Position numbers and translations under genes: made by a program. A model generated the notes under the pieces. The model ran no database searches. It was not told the origin of the DNA and saw only the letters and a list, made by a program, of their open reading frames with translations. A DNA stretch of 5,723 nt, from NCBI GenBank assembly GCA_947446935.1, contig CANFIV010000120.1:1-5723 (forward strand), in the 5' to 3' direction. Each line of letters begins with the position of its first letter. The stretch's first letter is position 1. Positions 1-4,927 of the stretch are shown in pieces. Source of the stretch: Sphingomonadaceae bacterium (GTDB lineage Bacteria > Pseudomonadota > Alphaproteobacteria > Sphingomonadales > Sphingomonadaceae).

Positions 1-1052
1 CTGAGCAGCGCGAACGGGCCCGCGGCGACTTGTGCATCGCACTGGCCGACGGCGGTTGGCAGCTCTCCCCGCGCACCGCGCAAGGAGCGCAAACGCTGGG
101 CTGCGCCATCACCGCACACAGCTTGCGCGGCGAATTGGCCGAAGTTCGTGCAGCCCTCGCCAAGGATTCGCCCACCGGCACCTTGCTGACCATGGCGCTC
201 GATCGCCGCCATCAGGCGCTCTGGCCGGAACTCGATCGGATCGGCAGCGACCATTTCCGCAAGAGCCTGCAACGCGAAGCGGATCGCGCCGGTGACGCCG
301 CAAAGGCGGCGCCCACGGATCATGCAGCGGTGATGTATCAGATGCAGACCCTGCGCGCGCTGGGCCGGTTCGAGGATGCCGTGGCTGCAGGCAAGACGCT
401 TGCGGCAGACAAAGCCCGCATAGAAGTGGTGGGCAACGACGCATTCTGGTTCTTCAACGAATATGCCGTCGACCTCCACGCACTGGGCCGCAACGACGAA
501 GCGCTCGCCGCCATGGATGCCGTGCTTGCGCTCGGTGTCGAAAACTATCCCGATCTGGTCTCGCAGGCCATCAACCGCAGCGAGATGATCCTCGGCAATG
601 GCCGGTATCAGGAAGCGCTCGACGGCCTGAACATCATCGAAGCGCAGCACATGGGCCGGCTGAGTACCTACGGCAAAATGTGGGTCTGGGCGGACAAGGC
701 CTGCGCCTTGCGCGCGCTGGGCAAGGGCGAACTGGCCGATGCGATGGACGCCAAACTTGCTGTCGATCCCGCCACCAACTGGAGCGCGTCAACCGCCGCT
801 GCCGCCTGCCGCAAAGATACCCCGGCGATCGTGGAGATGGTGCTCAAGCGGCTGCGCAGCGAAGATACGCGGCCGGGCGCGCTGGGCCTGTTCATCACGT
901 TCGAGATGCCTGAGGGCCGCACCCCGTTCGAACTGGGCAGGCTAAAGGCCATGCACGATGCGCTCGCGCTTCCCGAAGTCCAGACCGAACTGGCCAAATA
1001 TGGCCGCGCGATCCGCTACGCCGGGACAAGCCAGGGCTGGCCCGATTTCTGA
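1..1052 (+). CDS. TPR-like helical repeat protein, 5' end missing
   Basis: The reading frame is open from the first complete codon (position 3) to a TGA at 1050-1052, giving 349 visible residues. The true start lies upstream of the window; a TTG at 30 is an in-frame leucine codon with no clear ribosome binding site and is unlikely to be the start. The C-terminal two thirds consists of helix pairs with TPR-like spacing and a G-R/K-x-x-E/D-A signature: LRALGRFEDAVAAG (visible residues about 117-130), LHALGRNDEALAAMDAV (158-174), ILGNGRYQEALDGL (196-209) and LRALGKGELADAM (237-248). TPR arrays generally mediate protein-protein contacts; no enzymatic motif is visible. Because the N-terminus is missing I cannot tell whether the protein has a signal peptide or an extra N-terminal domain. 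It converges on the minus-strand block and is probably functionally unrelated to it. That it is a real gene is well supported; its function is unknown. Confidence 0.8.
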   Translation, partial: EQRERARGDLCIALADGGWQLSPRTAQGAQTLGCAITAHSLRGELAEVRAALAKDSPTGTLLTMALDRRHQALWPELDRIGSDHFRKSLQREADRAGDAAKAAPTDHAAVMYQMQTLRALGRFEDAVAAGKTLAADKARIEVVGNDAFWFFNEYAVDLHALGRNDEALAAMDAVLALGVENYPDLVSQAINRSEMILGNGRYQEALDGLNIIEAQHMGRLSTYGKMWVWADKACALRALGKGELADAMDAKLAVDPATNWSASTAAAACRKDTPAIVEMVLKRLRSEDTRPGALGLFITFEMPEGRTPFELGRLKAMHDALALPEVQTELAKYGRAIRYAGTSQGWPDF

Positions 1053-1195
1053 ACCCAAGCCCTGAGCGGTCCTTGTCAGCCCGCAGGCACGGGCGAGAAG
1101 CGGGGCGAACTGGCGCGAAAACGCAGGCCAATCAGCGAACGTGCTGTATTCCACCGTCCGCTGCCACTGATATCAGCGCATCGCCAATACGTGGC
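1053..1195. other. Convergent intergenic spacer
   Basis: These 143 bp separate the stop codons of two convergent genes. A bidirectional terminator would be expected here, but I see no GC-rich hairpin followed by a T-tract on either strand. The only symmetric element is the 10-bp perfect palindrome CTGATATCAG at 1167-1176, inside a possible weak stem CGCTG (1159-1163) / CAGCG (1174-1178). Termination may be Rho-dependent or may rely on convergent transcription. No credible small gene was found. Confidence 0.4.
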
Positions 1196-1810
1196 TCAGG
1201 CAACGCTGGGCTCGGGCAGCGCCATTGGCCAGTGATACCGTTCAAACGGGCGCCCGAACATATCCACCAAATCCACGAACCGAACGCCGAACTTCGCCGC
1301 GACACCCCGTGACCCGTGATTGTCGGCATGGATGACCGACATGATCTGGGTGAATTGGCGAAGCTTCGCGTATTCGATGACCGCGCGGGCCGCCTCGGTG
1401 GCGTAACCCTGCCCCCAATGCGCTTTGCCAAATGTGTAGCCCAGCTCGGGAAGCGGCTCGATCTCGGCATCAGCCGGTGCAAGCGCCCGGAACAGCCAGG
1501 CTCTGCGCAATGCGCCCGGCGGGGCCGCCCGTTCGACTGCCGCATCGCTCAATCCGCAGCGCCCCACCCGGACACCATCCGCCTTGCGGACAACAGTGAG
1601 CGGGCCGAGGTCGGCGTTGGCATAGCTGTCCTGCACATCCTGAAACCACTTCTCGGTCTCTGGCGGCGGGCGCGGATTGCCGCCGCCGATGTAGCGCGCA
1701 ACATCAGGATCCTGATGAATCGCGATGAAGTATTCCAGATCGCTCTGGTCCATCCTGCGCAAGCACAGGCGCTCGGTTTCAAGCACATCGGTTTGCGCAA
1801 GCAGAGTCAT
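1196..1810 (-). CDS. GNAT N-acetyltransferase, RimJ/RimL-like (Acetyltransf_3 type)
   Basis: The 204-residue product carries the features of the RimJ/RimL branch of GNAT enzymes, which transfer acetyl from acetyl-CoA to a primary amine (protein N-terminus, antibiotic or small metabolite). It opens with the typical LETERLCLRRM strand (residues 10-20), followed by DLEYF and DPDVARYIGG (about 24-43). The acetyl-CoA binding loop is GKAHWGQGYATEAARAV (128-144), and the C-terminal motif HADNHGSRGVAAKFGVRFV (161-179) matches the N-x-x-S-x-x-V-x-x-K-x-G pattern. A 30-residue arginine/alanine-rich stretch (about 89-119) between the core strands looks like an insertion. The ATG at 1810 fits the family N-terminus but has no recognisable Shine-Dalgarno; it lies 15 bp after the oxygenase stop, so translational coupling is plausible. 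It is probably the last gene of the operon. The acetylated substrate cannot be predicted. The family call is secure. Confidence 0.9.
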   Translation of the reverse strand: MTLLAQTDVLETERLCLRRMDQSDLEYFIAIHQDPDVARYIGGGNPRPPPETEKWFQDVQDSYANADLGPLTVVRKADGVRVGRCGLSDAAVERAAPPGALRRAWLFRALAPADAEIEPLPELGYTFGKAHWGQGYATEAARAVIEYAKLRQFTQIMSVIHADNHGSRGVAAKFGVRFVDLVDMFGRPFERYHWPMALPEPSVA

Positions 1811-1825
1811 GTCGGGCGGCGCAAT

Positions 1826-2746
1826 CTACTCGAAAAACGCCACGCCGCGCACTTCGATGCTTTCGCGCACGTTGGCATTGGGGAAGCTCGTATCGTGAAA
1901 CGCCGTGTGCGGGCAGCGCCACGTAACGCTGTGGTCGCTGTCCTGGAACTTGAACAGCAGCACATCGTCTGCCGCCATTTTTGCAAAATACCACCAGCGG
2001 TGCCGTTCCCGGTAGCGGAAGATCGTTGCCGCGATCATCTGATCCTCGCCCTTCACCGGCGCGATCAGCGCATCGCCGGTCGGAAATTCATCGACCACGA
2101 ACAGCGTGTTGGACGCGGTCTCTTCATCCGAAACCGTGCGCCCGTCGCAGACCGCAAGCGGCCAATCCTGCGGGCCCGGCGAAAACGTGCGCCAAAGCGA
2201 AAAACACACGTAACGCTGGTAGCCCGGCCCATCCGGAAACGCCTGCCCATAAACCCGCGCCGCGGCACGCTTGCCGGTTACCTCATTGTAATCGACATGC
2301 GCTTCGCCCGCTGGCGGCTGGATTCCGCCGGCGTGGACATAGCCCTCGACCTTTTCCTGCGCGCGGCTTGAAAGATCGCCAGAAGTGCGGATCATCCACC
2401 CCTGCGTTGCCACCTTGTCCGCGCCGATAAGCCGCGCGACGAGCGCCTCGACCTCGCGCTGGTACCCGGCATCGACCGCCGCCTTGTTATGAAAATCGGC
2501 AATGGCCGTCTCGTGCCTGGCGATGATGAAGCCATGGGTGTCGAACGCAAAATGATCCCGCATGGGCATCCCGTCGCGCACGACGACCGGATAGTCGCGG
2601 TAGTCGCCGGTGTTCATTTCCGCGCCCTGGCTGACATAGCGCCGGGTCACGAACGCGCCTTCATCAAGATAGCGGATCAGCGCCGGAGCCTCGCGGGCCG
2701 CCCCCTCGATATCCTGCTCGGCCAGACTCGCCCCAATTTCAGACAT
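1826..2746 (-). CDS. CmcJ/NvfI-type non-haem iron oxygenase/desaturase homologue
   Basis: The product has 306 residues from the ATG at 2746. The C-terminal half has the layout I associate with the family that includes cephamycin CmcJ, fungal GA4 desaturase, AsaB and the endoperoxide-forming enzyme NvfI, many of which are Fe(II)/2-oxoglutarate-type oxidative tailoring enzymes. Visible marks are EAHVDYNE with a His-x-Asp pair (H150, D152; likely iron ligands), RYVCFSLWRTF followed by PLAVCDGRTV, a RWWYFAKM segment (about 250-257), DVLLFKFQDSD (261-271), PHTAFHD (H280, candidate distal iron ligand) and the terminal RESIEVRGVAFF, whose Arg294 may bind the co-substrate carboxylate. Residue roles are inferred from family pattern, not from structure. 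There is no signal peptide or membrane segment, so it should be cytosolic. It sits between an MFS transporter and a GNAT gene. An upstream in-frame ATG at 2755 is possible, but the ribosome binding site favours 2746. The reaction and substrate are unknown. Confidence 0.85.
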   Translation of the reverse strand: MSEIGASLAEQDIEGAAREAPALIRYLDEGAFVTRRYVSQGAEMNTGDYRDYPVVVRDGMPMRDHFAFDTHGFIIARHETAIADFHNKAAVDAGYQREVEALVARLIGADKVATQGWMIRTSGDLSSRAQEKVEGYVHAGGIQPPAGEAHVDYNEVTGKRAAARVYGQAFPDGPGYQRYVCFSLWRTFSPGPQDWPLAVCDGRTVSDEETASNTLFVVDEFPTGDALIAPVKGEDQMIAATIFRYRERHRWWYFAKMAADDVLLFKFQDSDHSVTWRCPHTAFHDTSFPNANVRESIEVRGVAFFE

Positions 2747-2755
2747 TGCCCGCAT

Positions 2756-2761
2756 CCTCAG
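2756..2761 (-). promoter_or_regulatory. Ribosome binding site deciding the oxygenase start
   Basis: On the minus strand CTGAGG lies directly against the ATG at 2755 (no spacer) but 9 nt upstream of the in-frame ATG at 2746. The second spacing is workable for a ribosome and the first is not, so 2746 is the preferred start, shortening the protein by three residues (MRA). Confidence 0.6.
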
Positions 2762-2764
2762 ATT

Positions 2765-2787
2765 TATAGTTAGGTCTGCGAACTATA
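2765..2787. promoter_or_regulatory. Perfect palindrome TATAGTT-N9-AACTATA, candidate operator
   Basis: Two perfect 7-bp inverted arms (2765-2771 and 2781-2787) flank a 9-bp spacer. The element covers the transporter stop codon (2783-2785) and ends only a few bases from the oxygenase ribosome binding site. Its AT-rich arms stand out in very GC-rich surroundings. The size and symmetry suit a dimeric repressor site, for example TetR, MarR or HxlR-like, and a weak internal promoter could overlap it (minus strand TTCAAC, 18 bp, TAACTA). The mRNA hairpin would be weak because the arms are A/U-rich, so a DNA-binding role is more likely than termination. No regulator gene is present in the window. 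Confidence 0.4.
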
Positions 2788-4075
2788 TCGGTTGAACGCG
2801 CCGCGTCCAGCCTCTTGCGGGGGCGGTCTCGGGAATGCGCCACAGCACCGGCAGGATCGCCAGCGCCACCACCGCGATCATCGCGCCGGGCGCGGCGGGC
2901 CAGCCGGTCGCCTCCAGCAGCTTCTGCGCCGCCCACGGCGTCAGCCCGCCGAACACGGCGGTTGCGCTCGTGACGCCCAGCGCCAGCCCGGAAAGCCGCG
3001 CCTCACCTGAAAACTGCTCTGCTGTCGCGACAGCGCCCACCGCGCTCACCGCCCCGCCAAGACATGCCAGCACCACCGCGCCGATCAGGGCCGGCCAGAT
3101 CCCGCCCGATGCCATCAGCGTAAACAGCGTGATCGGCAGGACAGCGCCGCTCACCGCCACACCGATCAGCACTGGCCGCCGCCCCACATGATCGGTCAGC
3201 GCGCCCACCAGCGGTGTCACCACGATCACGGCCAGCGCCGCCACGGTCGAAAGCGCCAGCCCCGCCCCTTCGCCCACCGCGCCCGTCGAAGCGAGAAACG
3301 CGGGCACATAGGTGATCCCCACATAATAGCTGATCGAGCCCAGCGCCGAGATGGCAAAGCCCCGCGCGATCCCGGCGCGCTGGTGCGTCACCGCATGGCG
3401 CAGCGGGTTTACCGGCACGGTCCCGGCTGCGCGCTGGCGGGTGTATTCGGGCGACTCATCCATCGCCGCGCGGGCGAGCAGCACCCCGCCCGCCAAAGCC
3501 GCGCCCACGAAGAATGGAATGCGCCAGCCCCACACATCAAGCGTGTCCGCCGGCAGCAGCAAGGCCGTCAGCGCGGCGACGCCCACGGCCAACAGCGCGC
3601 CAACCTCGCTCGCTGCCGATGCGCAGCTGGTGATCAGCCCGCGACGGCGCGGGTCTGCGCCCTCCAGCAGATAGGCCACCACGCCGGTATATTCGCCGCC
3701 CACGGCAAAGGCCATCACGCAGCGCAGCGCGAGCAGCAGCAGCCCCGCCGCTGGCCCGATCACGGCGTATGTCGGCAACAGCGCACATCCCAACATGGCG
3801 GCCGTCATCACCGCCATCGAAAGCAGCATCGCCCGCCGCCGTCCGTGCCGATCACCGTAATGCCCGAGCGCAATCGCGCCGAGCGGCCGCATGAGATACG
3901 AGATCGCAAACCCCGCCAGCACCGCCGCCAGCGACCCCACTCCGCCGCCGAACATCACCCGCGACAGGATCGTCGCGACATAGATATAGAGCGTGAAATC
4001 ATACCACTCGACCACCGTGGAGAAACCCGCGATGATCATCGAACGGCGCGAGATGGTCTGGTGGGCTAAGGTCAT
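2783..4075 (-). CDS. MFS transporter, metabolite:H+ symporter (MHS) type
   Basis: The 430-residue product is the right length for a 12-helix inner-membrane MFS carrier, with alternating hydrophobic spans throughout. MHS-family signatures are clear: VVEWYDFTLYIYVATIL in helix 1 (about 21-37), RPLGAIALGHYGDRHGRRR as the helix 2-3 loop motif (63-81), ALRCVMAFAVGGEYTGV in helix 4 (116-132), WGWRIPFFVG (182-191), DESPEYTRQR in the central loop (206-215), and the repeat of the loop motif in the second half, GALTDHVGRRPV (291-302). Characterised relatives such as KgtP, ShiA and ProP move small carboxylates or zwitterions with protons, so such a substrate is the best guess, not a demonstrated one. 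The start is the ATG at 4075; its Shine-Dalgarno is weak. It follows the DUF1330 gene by 41 bp and precedes the oxygenase by 36 bp, suggesting it carries the substrate or product of the operon's enzymes. Confidence 0.92.
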   Translation of the reverse strand: MTLAHQTISRRSMIIAGFSTVVEWYDFTLYIYVATILSRVMFGGGVGSLAAVLAGFAISYLMRPLGAIALGHYGDRHGRRRAMLLSMAVMTAAMLGCALLPTYAVIGPAAGLLLLALRCVMAFAVGGEYTGVVAYLLEGADPRRRGLITSCASAASEVGALLAVGVAALTALLLPADTLDVWGWRIPFFVGAALAGGVLLARAAMDESPEYTRQRAAGTVPVNPLRHAVTHQRAGIARGFAISALGSISYYVGITYVPAFLASTGAVGEGAGLALSTVAALAVIVVTPLVGALTDHVGRRPVLIGVAVSGAVLPITLFTLMASGGIWPALIGAVVLACLGGAVSAVGAVATAEQFSGEARLSGLALGVTSATAVFGGLTPWAAQKLLEATGWPAAPGAMIAVVALAILPVLWRIPETAPARGWTRRVQPI

Positions 4076-4114
4076 TCCGGCATCATGCCGGATTGCGGCC
4101 CCGGTGGGAACCGG
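4072..4114 (-). promoter_or_regulatory. Two tandem small hairpins and a mini-ORF before the transporter start
   Basis: Between the DUF1330 stop and the transporter ATG are two GC-rich inverted repeats: CCGGT (4101-4105) / ACCGG (4110-4114) with a 4-nt loop, and CCGGCA (4077-4082) / TGCCGG (4086-4091) with a 3-nt loop. The second ends one base before the transporter ATG. On the minus strand it contains ATG-ATG-CCG-GAA-TGA (4086 to 4072), a 4-codon frame whose stop overlaps the transporter start as ATGA. There is no T-tract, so these are not typical terminators. They could limit ribosome access, mark an RNA processing site, or be chance GC-rich symmetry. Confidence 0.3.
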
Positions 4115-4116
4115 TC

Positions 4117-4407
4117 TCAGCCAACCCCTTCGGTCACGAGCACGCGATAGTCCGCGCCCGCCAGCCGGTGAACCTTGGCTTCCTGATAGGCCGGGCTGTC
4201 ATACCAGCCGCGCGCCGCTGCCATGTCGGGGAACTTCAGGATCACGAGGCCATCCGAACGTGCCCCCTCCCAAGCGTCATGCGCGCCATAGAACGCCAGC
4301 GGCGTCAGGTCGTGCCCGGGAATCGAAGCCCCGGCCTTCGCGTTGTACTGGTCCATCTCCGCCTGATCGGAAATGCTCTCGCGAATGAACACCACATAAG
4401 CCGTCAT
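4117..4407 (-). CDS. DUF1330 family protein
   Basis: The 96-residue product is the size of a typical single-domain DUF1330 protein, a small alpha/beta fold related to the dimeric alpha-beta barrel proteins. It begins MTAYVVFIRESISDQAEM, contains GLVILKFPDMAAARGWYDSP (about 53-72) and ends YQEAKVHRLAGADYRVLVTEGV; the W-Y-x-S-P-x-Y-Q-x-A block is the hallmark of the family. The biochemical role of DUF1330 proteins is not established. The frame can be extended upstream to 4476, but the ATG at 4407 matches the family N-terminus and has a good ribosome binding site 6 nt upstream. It is the first gene of the apparent minus-strand operon and is preceded by a candidate promoter in the divergent intergenic region. 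Confidence 0.88.
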   Translation of the reverse strand: MTAYVVFIRESISDQAEMDQYNAKAGASIPGHDLTPLAFYGAHDAWEGARSDGLVILKFPDMAAARGWYDSPAYQEAKVHRLAGADYRVLVTEGVG

Positions 4408-4413
4408 CGAAAT

Positions 4414-4420
4414 TCCTCTC
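4414..4420 (-). promoter_or_regulatory. Ribosome binding site of the DUF1330 gene
   Basis: Minus-strand GAGAGGA sits 6 nt upstream of the ATG at 4407. This selects 4407 over the longer upstream frame. Confidence 0.65.
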
Positions 4421-4453
4421 CCGCAGCCCCGCCGCGCGGAGCCATCGGAAGCT

Positions 4454-4481
4454 GTTCTACCCACCAACCTCGCCAAGACAA
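4454..4481 (-). promoter_or_regulatory. Candidate promoter of the minus-strand operon
   Basis: On the minus strand TTGTCT (4481-4476) and TAGAAC (4459-4454) each match four of six positions of the sigma-70-type -35 and -10 boxes, with a 16-bp spacer. Transcription would start near 4447, about 40 nt upstream of the DUF1330 ATG. The 8-bp palindrome AAGCGCTT (4480-4487), similar to the core of LacI-family operators, overlaps the -35 box. This is pattern matching in a GC-rich genome and remains tentative. Confidence 0.3.
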
Positions 4482-4544
4482 GCGCTTACAGGCAGGCAAA
4501 TGGAACCTTCCTGCGTGCTCGCGCATTCCACCCTGCACACTGCC

Positions 4545-4551
4545 AAAGGAG
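4545..4551 (+). promoter_or_regulatory. Strong ribosome binding site of the mini-protein gene
   Basis: AAAGGAG ends 6 nt before the ATG at 4558. It is the best Shine-Dalgarno in the window and is the main reason to accept the 26-codon frame as a gene. Confidence 0.65.
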
Positions 4552-4557
4552 TGGCCC

Positions 4558-4638
4558 ATGCGTTCCGGACTCTTGTGGATTATCGGCGTCCCCATCCCGC
4601 TGATCCTGCTGCTAGCATACTGCACAGGCCATTTGTGA
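4558..4638 (+). CDS. 26-residue single-span hydrophobic membrane peptide
   Basis: The frame encodes 26 residues and ends with TGA at 4636-4638. After MRSG the chain is almost entirely hydrophobic (LLWIIGVPIPLILLLAY, residues 5-21) and finishes CTGHL. The length of the apolar run suits one inner-membrane helix, with a GVPIP kink near the middle and a basic residue at position 2 favouring a cytoplasmic N-terminus. I have an impression of similar tiny WIIG-P-IP proteins in sphingomonads but cannot verify this here, and no function is known to me. Support comes from the strong AAAGGAG ribosome binding site and the hairpin starting 10 nt after the stop, which makes a compact monocistronic unit. 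It is transcribed divergently from the DUF1330-transporter operon and may share a regulatory region with it. Confidence 0.65.
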   Translation: MRSGLLWIIGVPIPLILLLAYCTGHL

Positions 4639-4647
4639 GCCGAAGAG

Positions 4648-4682
4648 GCCATTTCTCTCAGACCTGGTCTGGGAGAGATGGC
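4648..4682 (+). terminator. Long 16-bp-stem hairpin after the mini-protein gene
   Basis: Positions 4648-4663 pair with 4667-4682 around a 3-nt CTG loop, giving a continuous 16-bp stem. Fourteen pairs are Watson-Crick and two are G-U (left-arm T at 4653 and 4658). No T-tract follows on either strand, so it is not a textbook intrinsic terminator; it could terminate with Rho help, block 3' exonucleases, or be a mobile REP-like element. Such a long nearly perfect stem is unlikely by chance. Confidence 0.55.
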
Positions 4683-4742
4683 ATCAGCGCAGCGCCGCTG
4701 CGATAACTCGGCCATTTTGTTCTTTTTTGCACATCTCGTTTC

Positions 4743-4814
4743 ATGGCAAGCCCCAAAAATCTCCCCCACATGCCCAACTGGCTCGCGCCGCAGCCACCTG
4801 AGAAGGACGACTGA
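4743..4814 (+). CDS. Possible 23-residue proline-rich micropeptide (doubtful)
   Basis: An ATG at 4743 opens a 23-codon frame ending in TGA at 4812-4814. It encodes a proline-rich, soluble chain with MPNWLAPQPP in the middle and an acidic EKDD tail. There is no Shine-Dalgarno before the ATG; the upstream sequence is T-rich. No family is recognised. It is listed because the composition is not the Arg/Ala-rich noise typical of spurious frames in this genome, but chance is the more likely explanation. Confidence 0.15.
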   Translation: MASPKNLPHMPNWLAPQPPEKDD

Positions 4815-4913
4815 AGCCCCGCGCCTGTCTCGGGGGGGAATGTCTCGGCGAGGATTGTAAGCACGGTGGCCATCTGCGGATTTGGCGCTAGGTTGCGCTC
4901 AAACAGAACCGAT

Positions 4914-4921
4914 GGAGAGAG
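4914..4921 (+). promoter_or_regulatory. Ribosome binding site of the SDR gene
   Basis: The purine run GGAGAGAG ends 6 nt upstream of the ATG at 4928 and supports that start, which also places the nucleotide-binding motif at the normal distance from the N-terminus. Confidence 0.6.
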
Positions 4922-4927
4922 ACGCCC

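Larger units (their letters stand above)
4683..4927 (+). other. Structured spacer / leader upstream of the SDR gene
   Basis: This 245-bp stretch holds no confident gene. It contains a compact inverted repeat CGCAGCG-C-CGCTGCG (4688-4702), then after 12 nt a T-rich run (4715-4728, TTTTGTTC followed by six T), a weak stem CCCCG (4817-4821) / CGGGG (4831-4835) with a run of seven G, and the 8-bp direct repeat TGTCTCGG (4826-4833 and 4841-4848). The GC hairpin plus the delayed T-run could be a degenerate terminator separating the mini-protein unit from the SDR gene. The SDR promoter should lie here, but I could not identify convincing -35/-10 boxes. Confidence 0.35.

Noticed and set aside
942..1154. 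Minus-strand 70-codon frame starting with GTG in the convergent gap
   Set aside because: It runs into the antisense of the TPR gene, has no convincing ribosome site and shows no recognisable motif.
1167..1176. CTGATATCAG palindrome as a terminator or operator
   Set aside because: It has no loop, no T-tract and no nearby promoter; a 10-bp palindrome in a convergent gap can be chance.
1316..2371. Plus-strand open frame of 351 codons opposite the GNAT and oxygenase genes
   Set aside because: Its composition is Arg/Ala/His-rich with no recognisable domain, and it lies antisense to two genes with clear family motifs; GC-rich third positions produce such mirror frames.
3188..4069. Plus-strand open frame of 293 codons opposite the transporter
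   Set aside because: The translation is dominated by Arg, His and Gln without hydrophobic core or motifs, while the minus strand encodes an unmistakable MFS carrier.
4408..4476. N-terminal extension of the DUF1330 protein by 23 residues
   Set aside because: The extension is Arg/Gly-rich, not part of the family, and would place the good GAGAGGA site inside the coding region.
4093..4638. Long plus-strand frame that ends with the mini-protein
   Set aside because: The upstream part is antisense to the DUF1330 gene and has noise composition; the strong ribosome site shows that the real start is 4558.
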